Origin: JABDPF01 sp036351055
GTDB lineage: Bacteria; Pseudomonadota; Gammaproteobacteria; Xanthomonadales; SZUA-36
DNA: 15,110 nucleotides
Direction: 5' to 3'
Assembly: GCA_036351055.1 (NCBI GenBank)
Contig: JAZBOH010000123.1
Location: forward strand, 1 to 15,110
Shown here: in pieces, positions 8,111 through 14,694 of the stretch
How the letters are laid out: each line of letters begins with the position of its first letter
Position numbering within the stretch: the first letter of the stretch is position 1
The notes under the pieces: generated by a model
What the model was told of the DNA's origin: nothing
What the model saw: the letters and a program-made list of their open reading frames with translations, nothing else
Databases searched by the model: none
Program-made: the position numbers and the translations under genes

Positions 8111-8860
8111 ATGGAATTGAACCTGGACGGACAAGTCGCCATCGTCACCGGTGCGAGCCGGGGCATTGGCGCATCCATTGCCGATACCCTGGCCGCGGCC
8201 GGGGCTACCGTAGCAGGCACCGCCACGACCGAGGCGGGCGCGGATGCCATATCGGGTAGACTGCGCACCATCTCGACCGGCAGTGCCGGGTTCGTGCTGG
8301 ACGTGAATGACGGTGAAGCCGCCGCCGGCCTGGTCAAGGCCGTGACGGAATCAATGGGTGTCCCGACCATTCTTGTGAACAACGCCGGGATCACCCGCGA
8401 CCAGATACTGATGCGTATGAAAGACGATGACTGGGATGCGGTGATGGATACCAACCTGCGCTCCGTTTTCCGCCTCAGCAAGGCCTGCCTGCGCGGTATG
8501 ATGAAGGCGCGGAGCGGCCGGATCATCAGCATCGCCTCCGTGGTCGGTTCGATGGGTAACGCGGGACAAAGTAACTACGCGGCGGCCAAGGCCGGCATGA
8601 TGGGTTTTTCCCGGTCGCTTGCCCGCGAAATCGGATCCCGCCATATTACGGTCAACGTGGTGGCGCCCGGTTTTATCGACACCGACATGACCAGGGCGCT
8701 CGATGACAAACAACGCGAGGCCTTGTTGACGGATATTCCGCTGCAGCGCCTGGGCGAGCCGGAAGACATCGCATCGGCCGTGCTGTACCTGGCTTCAGCG
8801 CAGGGCGGATACATCACCGGGCAGACCCTGCACGTCAACGGTGGCATGTTCATGGTGTAG
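8111..8860 (+). CDS. fabG: 3-oxoacyl-ACP reductase
   Basis: FabG reduces 3-oxoacyl-ACP with NADPH in each elongation cycle. It is a short-chain dehydrogenase of 249 residues. The cofactor loop is TGASRGIG (13-20), with NNAG at 90-93. The catalytic residues are Ser143, Tyr156 and Lys160 (YAAAK), with Asn115 completing the tetrad. The end LHVNGGMFMV is typical of FabG. I start at the ATG at 8111, two bases after the fabD stop, with GGAG inside the fabD end. The reading frame is open further upstream, but that part overlaps fabD and has no family similarity. A gap of 103 bases with a promoter separates it from acpP. Confidence 0.97.
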   Translation: MELNLDGQVAIVTGASRGIGASIADTLAAAGATVAGTATTEAGADAISGRLRTISTGSAGFVLDVNDGEAAAGLVKAVTESMGVPTILVNNAGITRDQILMRMKDDDWDAVMDTNLRSVFRLSKACLRGMMKARSGRIISIASVVGSMGNAGQSNYAAAKAGMMGFSRSLAREIGSRHITVNVVAPGFIDTDMTRALDDKQREALLTDIPLQRLGEPEDIASAVLYLASAQGGYITGQTLHVNGGMFMV

Positions 8861-8897
8861 GACAAGACCGCGAAATTAGGGATTAACGATAATTAAA

Positions 8898-8927
8898 CTG
8901 GCATCGGTGCAACATTTTCACTAGAAT
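8898..8927 (+). promoter_or_regulatory. Candidate promoter for acpP
   Basis: TAGAAT at 8922-8927 is a 5 of 6 match to the -10 box. CTGGCA at 8898-8903 is a 4 of 6 match to the -35 box, with an 18-base spacer. The flanking gap is AT-rich compared with its neighbours. Predicted start is near 8934, about 30 bases before acpP, and a strong ribosome binding site (AGGAAGGA) follows. A separate acpP promoter is known in E. coli. Confidence 0.5.
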
Positions 8928-8963
8928 TGCGGCACTGATTCCCCTGAAGAGGAAGGACCATAA

Positions 8964-9197
8964 ATGAGCAGTATTGAAGAGCGCGTCAAGAAGATCGTGA
9001 TCGAACAACTCGGAGTCAAGGAAGACGAAGTGACGCCCAGCGCGTCTTTTGTTGATGACCTTGGTGCAGACTCACTTGATACCGTCGAGCTGGTTATGGC
9101 GCTCGAAGAAGAATTTGAATGTGAAATTCCGGACGAGGAAGCCGAGAAGATCACCAGCGTACAGCAGGCGATCGATTACGTTACAGCCAACGCCTGA
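8964..9197 (+). CDS. acpP: Acyl carrier protein
   Basis: Acyl carrier protein, 77 residues, strongly acidic, the small cytoplasmic carrier of growing acyl chains. The 4'-phosphopantetheine attachment site is Ser37 in DDLGADSLDTVEL. The rest (MSSIEERVKKIVIEQLGV, and PDEEAEKITSVQQAIDYV) is the standard four-helix form. The ATG at 8964 follows the strong ribosome binding site GAGGAAGGA. It has its own candidate promoter upstream and a GC-rich hairpin downstream, which fits its need to be made in much larger amounts than the neighbouring enzymes. Confidence 0.98.
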   Translation: MSSIEERVKKIVIEQLGVKEDEVTPSASFVDDLGADSLDTVELVMALEEEFECEIPDEEAEKITSVQQAIDYVTANA

Positions 9198-9220
9198 TAT
9201 TTTGCAGCGTCGATTTGTAG

Positions 9221-9250
9221 CGGCCGGCCTTATGCCGGCCGTTCGCCGTT
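9221..9250 (+). terminator. Hairpin between acpP and fabF, possible partial terminator
   Basis: Perfect 8-bp inverted repeat, CGGCCGGC (9221-9228) and GCCGGCCG (9234-9241), with a 5-base loop CTTAT. It is followed by TTCGCCGTTTT, which has only a short, interrupted T run. It may stop part of the acpP transcripts or protect their 3' ends while letting some read into fabF. As a full intrinsic terminator it is weak. Confidence 0.5.
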
Positions 9251-9281
9251 TTGAACCTGGAAACCTGTAGAGGGCGCTATC

Positions 9282-10532
9282 GTGTCATCCCGTCGTGTTG
9301 TAGTTACAGGCCTCGGCCTGATTTCTCCTGTCGGCAACACAGTCGCCTCCGCCTGGGAGGCGCTGTGCAACGGCAAAAGTGGTATCGGACCACTTACCGA
9401 GTTTGATTCAACCCCTTTGGCGACCCGCATTGTCGGTGAAATCAAGGATTTTGATGTCGCCCGGTACATGTCGGCGAAGGATGCGCGCCGTCATGATAAA
9501 TTTCTGCACTATGGCGTGGCAGCGGCCATGGAAGCCCTGGAGCAAGCCGGCCTGGACCAACCGGACCACGGCGTCAACCCGGAGCGTATCGGCCTGGCGA
9601 TCGGCGCCGGTATCGGCGGGATTGCCGCGATCGAGCAGAACATGCTGATTTACCGGGACAAGGGGCCGCGCCGCATTTCACCGTTTTACATTCCCGGCTC
9701 CATCATCAACATGATCAGCGGTGTGTTGTCGATCAACTACGGCTTCAAGGGCCCGAACATTGCGGTGGTTTCGGCCTGCACGACCTCAACGCATAACATC
9801 GGGCTGGCTGCCCGTACGATCCAGTACGGTGACGCCGACGTGATGGTCGCCGGTGGCTCGGAGAGCGCGACAACGCCCACCGCGATGGCCGGCTTCATTT
9901 CGGCCAAGGCGATGTCGACCCGCAACCACGACCCGGAAGGCGCCAGCCGCCCCTGGGATGAAGAGCGGGACGGCTTCGTTTTAGCCAACGGGGCCGGCTT
10001 GATGGTTGTCGAGGAACTCGAGCACGCAAAGGCGCGCGGCGCCGACATCCTTGCCGAGGTGATTGGCTACGGCATGAATGGCGATGCCTACCACATGACG
10101 GCGCCCCCGGCGGACGGCGAAGGTGCGGCGCGCTGCATGGACATAGCGCTCAAGGATGCCGGCATCAACCCCGAGGAGGTTGACTACATCAATGCCCACG
10201 GCACGTCCACACCGCTGGGTGACCGGGCCGAGTCGGATGCCATGAAGACCGTTTTTGGCGGCCATGCCTACCGCCTGGCCATCAGTTCCACCAAGTCCAT
10301 GACCGGGCATATGCTGGGCGCCGCTGGCGGCAGTGAGGCGGTGTTCAGCGTGCTGACGATCCGCGACGGCATCATTGCTCCGACCATCAACCTGGAAAAT
10401 CCCAGTGAAGGATGCGACCTGGATTACGTACCCAACACCGCCCGGGAAACGAAGGTTGATGTAGCGCTTTCCAACTCCTTTGGATTCGGAGGTACGAACG
10501 GTACACTTGTGTTCCGCCGGTATAGCGGCTGA
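9282..10532 (+). CDS. fabF: Beta-ketoacyl-ACP synthase II
   Basis: FabF condenses malonyl-ACP with acyl-ACP during elongation. It has 416 residues. The catalytic residues are Cys166 in SACTTSTHNIG, His306 in NAHGTSTPLGD and His343 in KSMTGHMLGAAGG, with Lys338. The N-terminus RRVVVTGLGLISPVGN and the C-terminus SNSFGFGGTNGTLVF are typical. The start is GTG at 9282, preceded by AGAGGG. It follows acpP after an 84-base gap with a hairpin and is followed 19 bases later by the pabC-like gene, the usual order. Confidence 0.97.
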   Translation: MSSRRVVVTGLGLISPVGNTVASAWEALCNGKSGIGPLTEFDSTPLATRIVGEIKDFDVARYMSAKDARRHDKFLHYGVAAAMEALEQAGLDQPDHGVNPERIGLAIGAGIGGIAAIEQNMLIYRDKGPRRISPFYIPGSIINMISGVLSINYGFKGPNIAVVSACTTSTHNIGLAARTIQYGDADVMVAGGSESATTPTAMAGFISAKAMSTRNHDPEGASRPWDEERDGFVLANGAGLMVVEELEHAKARGADILAEVIGYGMNGDAYHMTAPPADGEGAARCMDIALKDAGINPEEVDYINAHGTSTPLGDRAESDAMKTVFGGHAYRLAISSTKSMTGHMLGAAGGSEAVFSVLTIRDGIIAPTINLENPSEGCDLDYVPNTARETKVDVALSNSFGFGGTNGTLVFRRYSG

Positions 10533-10551
10533 TGGCACAGGGACTGCAAGC

Positions 10552-11355
10552 ATGATTGACTGTCTGGTTAACGGTGAATTGGGCGACCGGGTCAGCGCGG
10601 CTGACCGGGGACTGCATTACGGCGACGGCCTGTTCGAGACCATTGCGGTCATCGATGGCCAGCCCAGGTTCTGGCAAGGCCACATGGACCGCCTTGCAGC
10701 CGGTTGCGAGCGCCTGGGCCTGCCGGTAACCCCCCAGGCCGTGCTGCTGCGGGAAGTGCAAACGGTCTGTGCGGGGCGTACGACCTGCATGGTCAAGATT
10801 CTGCTCACCCGCGGCGCGTCCAACATCGGTTTTCAGCCGAGAGCGGTGGACGAGGCATCCCGCGTGGTCTGTTCCTTCCCCTGGCCGCTGGTCGAAGGCA
10901 ATCCGGAAATCCTCGGCGTTGACGCGCGCATCTGTGAACTGCGACTGGGCATACAGCCCGAACTGGCAGGCATCAACCACCTGAACCGCCTTGAACAAGT
11001 CCGGGCCCGCGCGGAGTGGAATGACAGCCGGATTCACGAAGGCATCCTGCTGGATCGTGAAGACCACGTCGTTTCCGCCATCCGGTCCAATATTTTCCTG
11101 GTCTGCGGCGGCTTGATCCTGACCCCCAGGCTGGATCGTTGCGGCATCCGCGGTGTCATGCGGGCCGCCATCCTTGCGGCATTCCGCGAGCGTTGCGAGC
11201 AGCGCCGTATCGGAATCGACATGCTGCCCGAAGCGGATGAAATCTTCATTTGTAACACGCTGCACGGCATCTATCCGTTAAAACGCATCGATCACTGGGA
11301 ATATGAGGTCGGCCACGTCACCCGTGAAGTGCAGGAGTGGCTGTCGGCACAGTGA
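10552..11355 (+). CDS. pabC: PabC-like fold-type IV protein (aminodeoxychorismate lyase homologue) lacking the PLP lysine
   Basis: The position between fabF and mltG and the sequence make this the PabC orthologue, 267 residues. PabC releases pyruvate from 4-amino-4-deoxychorismate to give p-aminobenzoate for folate. Family motifs are clear: DRGLHYGDGLFET (18-30), VKILLTRG (81-88), HLNRLEQV (143-150), LTPRLDRCGIRGVMR and ADEIFICN. Two essential positions are changed. In E. coli the PLP Schiff base is on Lys140 in AGIKHLNRLEQV; here the segment reads AGINHLNRLEQV, with Asn142 (codon AAC, 10975-10977). The glutamate that contacts the PLP ring nitrogen (E. coli VTECCAANLF) is Ser175 (TCC) in VVSAIRSNIF. 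Known chemistry predicts no lyase activity. The frame is intact and the stop overlaps mltG by four bases. The ATG at 10552 has only a weak ribosome binding site; the frame opens further upstream inside fabF. Confidence 0.88.
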   Translation: MIDCLVNGELGDRVSAADRGLHYGDGLFETIAVIDGQPRFWQGHMDRLAAGCERLGLPVTPQAVLLREVQTVCAGRTTCMVKILLTRGASNIGFQPRAVDEASRVVCSFPWPLVEGNPEILGVDARICELRLGIQPELAGINHLNRLEQVRARAEWNDSRIHEGILLDREDHVVSAIRSNIFLVCGGLILTPRLDRCGIRGVMRAAILAAFRERCEQRRIGIDMLPEADEIFICNTLHGIYPLKRIDHWEYEVGHVTREVQEWLSAQ

Positions 11356-12353
11356 AAAAGCTCCTGCTTGCCATGTTGCTGTTGTTGCTGGCCGGCGCAG
11401 CCCTGTCCTGGCAGGCGTGGCGCCAGTACGAAGCGTTCCTGGCAGATCCGCTGGAGCTTCCACCAGACGGATACGTGTTCATGTTGGAACCCGGCAGCAA
11501 TGGCAAGTCGATCATTTCCGAACTGACCGCCAGGGGATTCACGCGGCAGGGCTGGCACTGGAAGCTTTTGATGCGCCTGGAACCGGCGGTGTACCGTGCC
11601 GGTGAATACCACCTGCCGGCGGGGCTGACCCCGCGAAAACTGTTGCAAAAGTTGTCCAGTGGCGAGGTCGTGCAATACCGTTTTACCCTGGTCGAAGGCT
11701 GGACGTTTCGCCAGTTGGTGGCAGCCCTGACGGCGGACGAGGTGCTGGAACACGAATTGGATCTTGAGCAACCTTATCTTTGGGACCCCGGAACGCTGTT
11801 CGAAGGCATGCAACACCCGGAGGGCTGGTTCCTTCCGGAAACCTATCAGTTTACGCGCGGGCACAGCGACCGGGATATCCTGGAGCGCGCCCATGTCGCC
11901 ATGGCAATCGCACTGGAAGAAGCCTGGGCTTCTCGCGATGTCGGCCTGCCTATGAATTCACCTTACGAACTGCTGGTTCTCGCCTCGATTATCGAGAAAG
12001 AAACGGCGCTAGAGGAAGAGCGCGGCCGCATCGCGGGGGTCTTTGTACGGCGGCTTCAGAAACGCATGCGCCTGCAGACCGACCCGACCGTGATTTACGG
12101 CATGGGCGAAAGCTGGGATGGTGATATCAAGCGCAGCGACCTGAAAACCGATACGCCTTACAATACGTACACGCGGCATGGCCTGCCGCCCACACCTATC
12201 GCGATGCCGGGCCGGGCTTCCCTGCTGGCCGCCGCACACCCGGAAGCGGGCGAGGAATTGTTTTTTGTCGCCAACGGAAACGGCGGCCACACATTTTCCA
12301 AGACCCTGGCCGAACATCAGGCCGCGGTCGACAAGCTGTTGGGAAGGAATTGA
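11352..12353 (+). CDS. mltG: Endolytic murein transglycosylase MltG (YceG)
   Basis: MltG cuts nascent peptidoglycan glycan strands at the inner membrane and ends chain growth. It has 333 residues. An N-terminal membrane helix spans about residues 3-20 (KKLLLAMLLLLLAGAAL), followed by a LysM-like region (~40-115) and the YceG catalytic domain. Family blocks are EGWFLPETY, the active-site segment ASIIEKE with Glu215/Glu217, LQTDPTVIYG, YNTYTRHGLPPTPIA and NGNGGHTFSKTLAEH. I start at the GTG at 11352, which overlaps the pabC stop as GTGA. A GTG five codons earlier (11337) is possible but has no properly spaced ribosome binding site; the GGAG at 11334 is rather distant from 11352. The stop overlaps the tmk ATG by one base. 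Confidence 0.94.
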   Translation: MKKLLLAMLLLLLAGAALSWQAWRQYEAFLADPLELPPDGYVFMLEPGSNGKSIISELTARGFTRQGWHWKLLMRLEPAVYRAGEYHLPAGLTPRKLLQKLSSGEVVQYRFTLVEGWTFRQLVAALTADEVLEHELDLEQPYLWDPGTLFEGMQHPEGWFLPETYQFTRGHSDRDILERAHVAMAIALEEAWASRDVGLPMNSPYELLVLASIIEKETALEEERGRIAGVFVRRLQKRMRLQTDPTVIYGMGESWDGDIKRSDLKTDTPYNTYTRHGLPPTPIAMPGRASLLAAAHPEAGEELFFVANGNGGHTFSKTLAEHQAAVDKLLGRN

Positions 12354-12976
12354 TGAAAGGACTGTTCATCACGGTCGAAGGCGGCGAGGGCGCCGGCAAG
12401 TCAACCCAGATGGAACGGATCGCGGCCTGGCTTGCCGCACAGGGCCGGAACGTCGTGCGCACGCGCGAGCCGGGCGGCACCCAACTGGCTGAGAGCCTGC
12501 GTGACATCCTGCTGGACAAGCGCAATACCGGCCTTTCCAGCCTTGCCGAATTACTGCTGATGTTCGCTTCCAGGGCGCAACACCTGGACGAACTGATCCG
12601 GCCGGCGCTGCAGCGCGGCGATATCGTTCTGTGCGACCGTTTCACGGACGCCACCTGGGCCTACCAGGGCGGCGGGCGGGGCTTGCCTTCGTCTGATATC
12701 GCGACGCTGGAACAACTGGTGCACGGCGATCTGCAACCGGACCTGACCCTGTTGCTGGACCTGCCGGTGGAGCAGGGCATGGGACGTGCTGCGCGGCGCG
12801 GGGAATCCGATCGCTTTGAACGCGAGCCGTCGCCATTTTTTGAACGTGTGCGGTCGGGCTATCTTGCCAGGGCGGGCGCGGAACCCGGACGATTCGCCGT
12901 TATCGACGCGACCGGTGACGTGGATGCGGTGTGGAAGCAGATTCATGAAGTTCTGCGGGATCGGGTGACGGCATGA
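12353..12976 (+). CDS. tmk: Thymidylate kinase
   Basis: Tmk phosphorylates dTMP to dTDP for DNA synthesis, in the cytoplasm. It has 207 residues. The P-loop is GGEGAGKST (10-18), followed by TREPGGT (37-43), the DRF motif (95-97) with the dTMP-binding stretch FTDATWAYQGGGRG, and the lid region AARRGESDRFE, as in the bacterial enzyme. The ATG at 12353 has AAGGA six bases upstream and overlaps the mltG stop (TGATG). Its own stop overlaps the holB start (ATGA), so mltG-tmk-holB form one translationally coupled run. Confidence 0.96.
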   Translation: MKGLFITVEGGEGAGKSTQMERIAAWLAAQGRNVVRTREPGGTQLAESLRDILLDKRNTGLSSLAELLLMFASRAQHLDELIRPALQRGDIVLCDRFTDATWAYQGGGRGLPSSDIATLEQLVHGDLQPDLTLLLDLPVEQGMGRAARRGESDRFEREPSPFFERVRSGYLARAGAEPGRFAVIDATGDVDAVWKQIHEVLRDRVTA

Positions 12977-13908
12977 CCCACCCCTGGCTGAAGGAAGTCG
13001 AGTCGGAGTTCAGAGAGCGCTTACAAGGCGGGCGCCTGGCGCATGCCCTGTTGCTGTCAGGACCCTCTGAATGCGGCAAGGTCGAACTGGCTACCCGTTT
13101 TCTGGCCAGCGCGCTGTGCCTGGAAGACAGCTATCCGGCCTGTGGCAAATGCCGGTCCTGCCAACTGGTGGCTTCCGGTGCCCATCCGGACGGTCACGTG
13201 CTTACTTTCGAGGAGCACCCCAAGAAGGCAGGCGAGATGCGCAAGGAGTTGGTCATTGACCAGGTTCGCAGGCTCACCGCCTCGCTCTACCTGACCAATA
13301 CCATCAGCCGTCGCAAGGCAGCCCTGGTCTATCCCGTGGAGGCGATGAACCGGCATACGGCCAATGCCTTGTTGAAGACACTGGAAGAGCCGCCCGGCGA
13401 AACCGCACTGATCCTGGTTTCCGATAACCCGGCCCGTCTGCCGGCAACCATCCGCAGTCGTTGCCAGGCTCTACACGTGCGACTGCCCGGCTTCGGGGCC
13501 GCCATGGCCTGGTTGCAGGGTCAGTCCGGTGTCGCGGGGGCGGACGCCGAAAAAGCATTGCAGGCGGCCGCTGGCAGCCCCCTGCGGGCGCTGCGCATGC
13601 TGCAGGATGGCGGCGTCGATCAGTACGTTGAACTGAGCCGGATGCTGGACGGTCTGTTGACCGGTTCGAACACGGTGGCACAGGCCCTCTCGGCACTTTC
13701 GCCGGTGGACACGGAACGTCTCTGGTCCTGGTTGTCGTTGCGCGCGGCGGCGGAAACCCGGGCCGCAAGCATTCGCGGCACTTCGGCCCTGGCTGTGTCA
13801 CGCGTGCAGCAGGAAGCGGACCGTAACCGGGGGCTGGCGAGGACGCCCGTGCGCAAGGACCTGCTGCTCCAGGACTGGTTGATACAATGGGCGCAGCTAA
13901 ACCCCTAG
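12973..13908 (+). CDS. holB: DNA polymerase III subunit delta prime
   Basis: HolB is part of the clamp loader that places the beta clamp on primed DNA. It has 311 residues. A P-loop-like segment GPSECGKVE (30-38) lacks the usual Ser/Thr after GK, fitting a subunit that does not hydrolyse ATP. A four-cysteine zinc module lies at Cys49, Cys57, Cys60 and Cys63 (CGKCRSC). HTANALLKTLEEPP and the SRC motif (162-164) complete the AAA+ features. The C-terminal helix DLLLQDWLIQWAQLN is followed by Pro and TAG. A second, diverged copy of this tail lies 851 bases downstream in front of pilZ, so the present 3' end may have been introduced or rebuilt by the insertion event next to it. Confidence 0.95.
   Translation: MTHPWLKEVESEFRERLQGGRLAHALLLSGPSECGKVELATRFLASALCLEDSYPACGKCRSCQLVASGAHPDGHVLTFEEHPKKAGEMRKELVIDQVRRLTASLYLTNTISRRKAALVYPVEAMNRHTANALLKTLEEPPGETALILVSDNPARLPATIRSRCQALHVRLPGFGAAMAWLQGQSGVAGADAEKALQAAAGSPLRALRMLQDGGVDQYVELSRMLDGLLTGSNTVAQALSALSPVDTERLWSWLSLRAAAETRAASIRGTSALAVSRVQQEADRNRGLARTPVRKDLLLQDWLIQWAQLNP
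13844..13902 (+). repeat. Direct repeat copy A (3' end of holB)
   Basis: The last 20 or so codons of holB are repeated at 14695-14753 in the same orientation, with 49 of 59 bases identical. Within it a 19-base core, 13880-13898 (TGATACAATGGGCGCAGCT), is identical in both copies. Copy A forms the functional holB end, followed by CCC TAG. Confidence 0.9.
13880..13888 (+). promoter_or_regulatory. Extended -10-like motif in holB end (copy A)
   Basis: TGATACAAT fits TG, one base, then TACAAT (5 of 6 to the -10 consensus). It duplicates the motif in front of pilZ. Here, if active, it would send transcripts rightward, antisense to the diiron protein gene. There is no good -35. Confidence 0.25.
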
Positions 13909-13988
13909 GGTCGTGTCCTGACTATCTCGGTATTGATTCGGCTCCGCACGGTTCGCACACCCGGTTGCCGGGCAATAAATCCATCATT
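13909..13988. other. Gap between convergent holB and diiron gene
   Basis: Eighty bases between the two stop codons. It begins with the 8-base palindrome CCCTAGGG (13903-13910) spanning the holB stop. It holds a short inverted repeat CCCGG-TTG-CCGGG (13960-13972) with no T tract on either strand, so it is at best a weak stop for either gene. No open frame or known element is recognisable. Confidence 0.5.
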
Positions 13989-14513
13989 CTACAGATAGGG
14001 CGCGTCATCGGGATCGTTCTCGGTCTCGACGGCAGCGCTCGCGGGCAGGTTGGCCATTTGCTCCCGTAGCATCTCGACGTGCTCGGTCTCCTCGTCGCGC
14101 AACTCGGTAAACAGTGTTCTGACCTCGGGATCGGTGATGCCGGGCAAGGCCATGTCATAGAAATCGTAGGCTTTTTTCTCGGCGGCGAGCCCGACCTCCA
14201 ACGCCTGGAGCGTGGACATGCCGCGGCGCGGCGCCCCCGTTTCCGGGGCCTCGACGTCGTAGAGGTCGTCCAGTTTCAGCTTCATCGGGGTCTTGCCAAA
14301 CAGGGCCATGCGCCTGTTGAGCAGTTCCGTTCCATGCTTGGCCTCGTTCTCAGCCATCGAGGCGAAGAAAGATCCGGCATCATAGCCGCCGCCGCGGCGG
14401 CCGAGCTGTGAGGCGAACATTTCGTAACGCTGGCGCGCTTCCTCCTCGATCAGAATGGCGAGATCGAGGGCATCCATGAGGCTGAGCTTGGACAGGTCTA
14501 GACTGGTGGACAT
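13989..14513 (-). CDS. Rubrerythrin/ferritin-like diiron protein
   Basis: A 174-residue protein of the rubrerythrin branch of the ferritin-like four-helix family. Expected diiron ligands are all present as two half-bundles: a glutamate in IEEEARQRY (about Glu24/25) and ENEAKH (Glu57, His60), then AAEKKAYDFY (Glu112) and DEETEH (Glu142, His145). There is no C-terminal rubredoxin domain with four cysteines, so it is not a full rubrerythrin. Likely roles in this group are peroxide handling or iron binding; the actual substrate is unknown. The acidic C-terminus (ETENDPDDAPYL) is unusual. ATG at 14513 is chosen, with AGGAG nine bases upstream; a TTG directly before it (14516) is a possible alternative. 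It runs against the operon and splits holB from pilZ, so it is an insertion in an otherwise conserved order. Confidence 0.88.
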   Translation of the reverse strand: MSTSLDLSKLSLMDALDLAILIEEEARQRYEMFASQLGRRGGGYDAGSFFASMAENEAKHGTELLNRRMALFGKTPMKLKLDDLYDVEAPETGAPRRGMSTLQALEVGLAAEKKAYDFYDMALPGITDPEVRTLFTELRDEETEHVEMLREQMANLPASAAVETENDPDDAPYL

Positions 14514-14540
14514 CAAATTGAACTCCTGTGTTGGGCTTGA

Positions 14541-14623
14541 GGTTCAAGAGCTCCCCGTTGACCGCGCCCCAGGCGGTTCGTACCGGCCATGCTCCGCCTG
14601 TGCGCCCAGCGGCTCTTGAAACC
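14541..14623 (-). promoter_or_regulatory. Structured leader of the diiron protein gene
   Basis: The predicted 5' leader can close into a long stem: 14541-14551 (GGTTCAAGAGC) pairs with 14612-14623 (GCTCTTGAAACC) over 11 base pairs with one bulged base. Inside it CAGGCGG (14570-14576) pairs perfectly with CCGCCTG (14594-14600). Transcription from the promoter at 14629 would begin at almost the first paired base. It may be a stabilising 5' stem or a regulatory fold; I do not recognise a known riboswitch. Confidence 0.45.
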
Positions 14624-14628
14624 GCGCA

Positions 14629-14637
14629 ATTATAACA
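14629..14637 (-). promoter_or_regulatory. Extended -10 promoter of the diiron protein gene
   Basis: On the minus strand TGTTATAAT is a perfect TATAAT with the extended TG one base before it. A matching -35 at 17 bases is poor (AGCGCA), which extended -10 promoters tolerate. Predicted start is near 14622, with a leader of about 110 bases. It is the best -10 in the window. Confidence 0.6.
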
Positions 14638-14694
14638 CCGCGAGGCACGTGTGCGCTTGCAGCGGGAGGCCGGCCGTCAGCGCGCTTGCATGGG

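Noticed and set aside
9981..11265. Overlapping minus-strand open frames opposite fabF and the pabC-like gene
   Set aside because: Shadows of strong coding on the plus strand, with no supporting features.
12973..13908. HolB with a damaged P-loop (GPSECGKV) as a possible inactivation
   Set aside because: Loss of the Ser/Thr after GK is normal in delta prime, which does not hydrolyse ATP; zinc cysteines and the SRC motif are intact.
13903..13910. Palindrome CCCTAGGG at the holB stop as a recombination or insertion-sequence end
   Set aside because: No matching inverted sequence is found at the other end of the inserted segment, and an 8-base palindrome can arise by chance.
13960..13972. Inverted repeat CCCGG-TTG-CCGGG as terminator for holB or the diiron gene
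   Set aside because: Stem of only five base pairs and no T tract on either side; kept only as a remark in the gap entry.
14653..14690. Repeated GCGCTTGCA, 29 bases apart, as an iteron or protein-binding array
   Set aside because: Only two copies of nine bases, with no further copies nearby and no linked replication gene.
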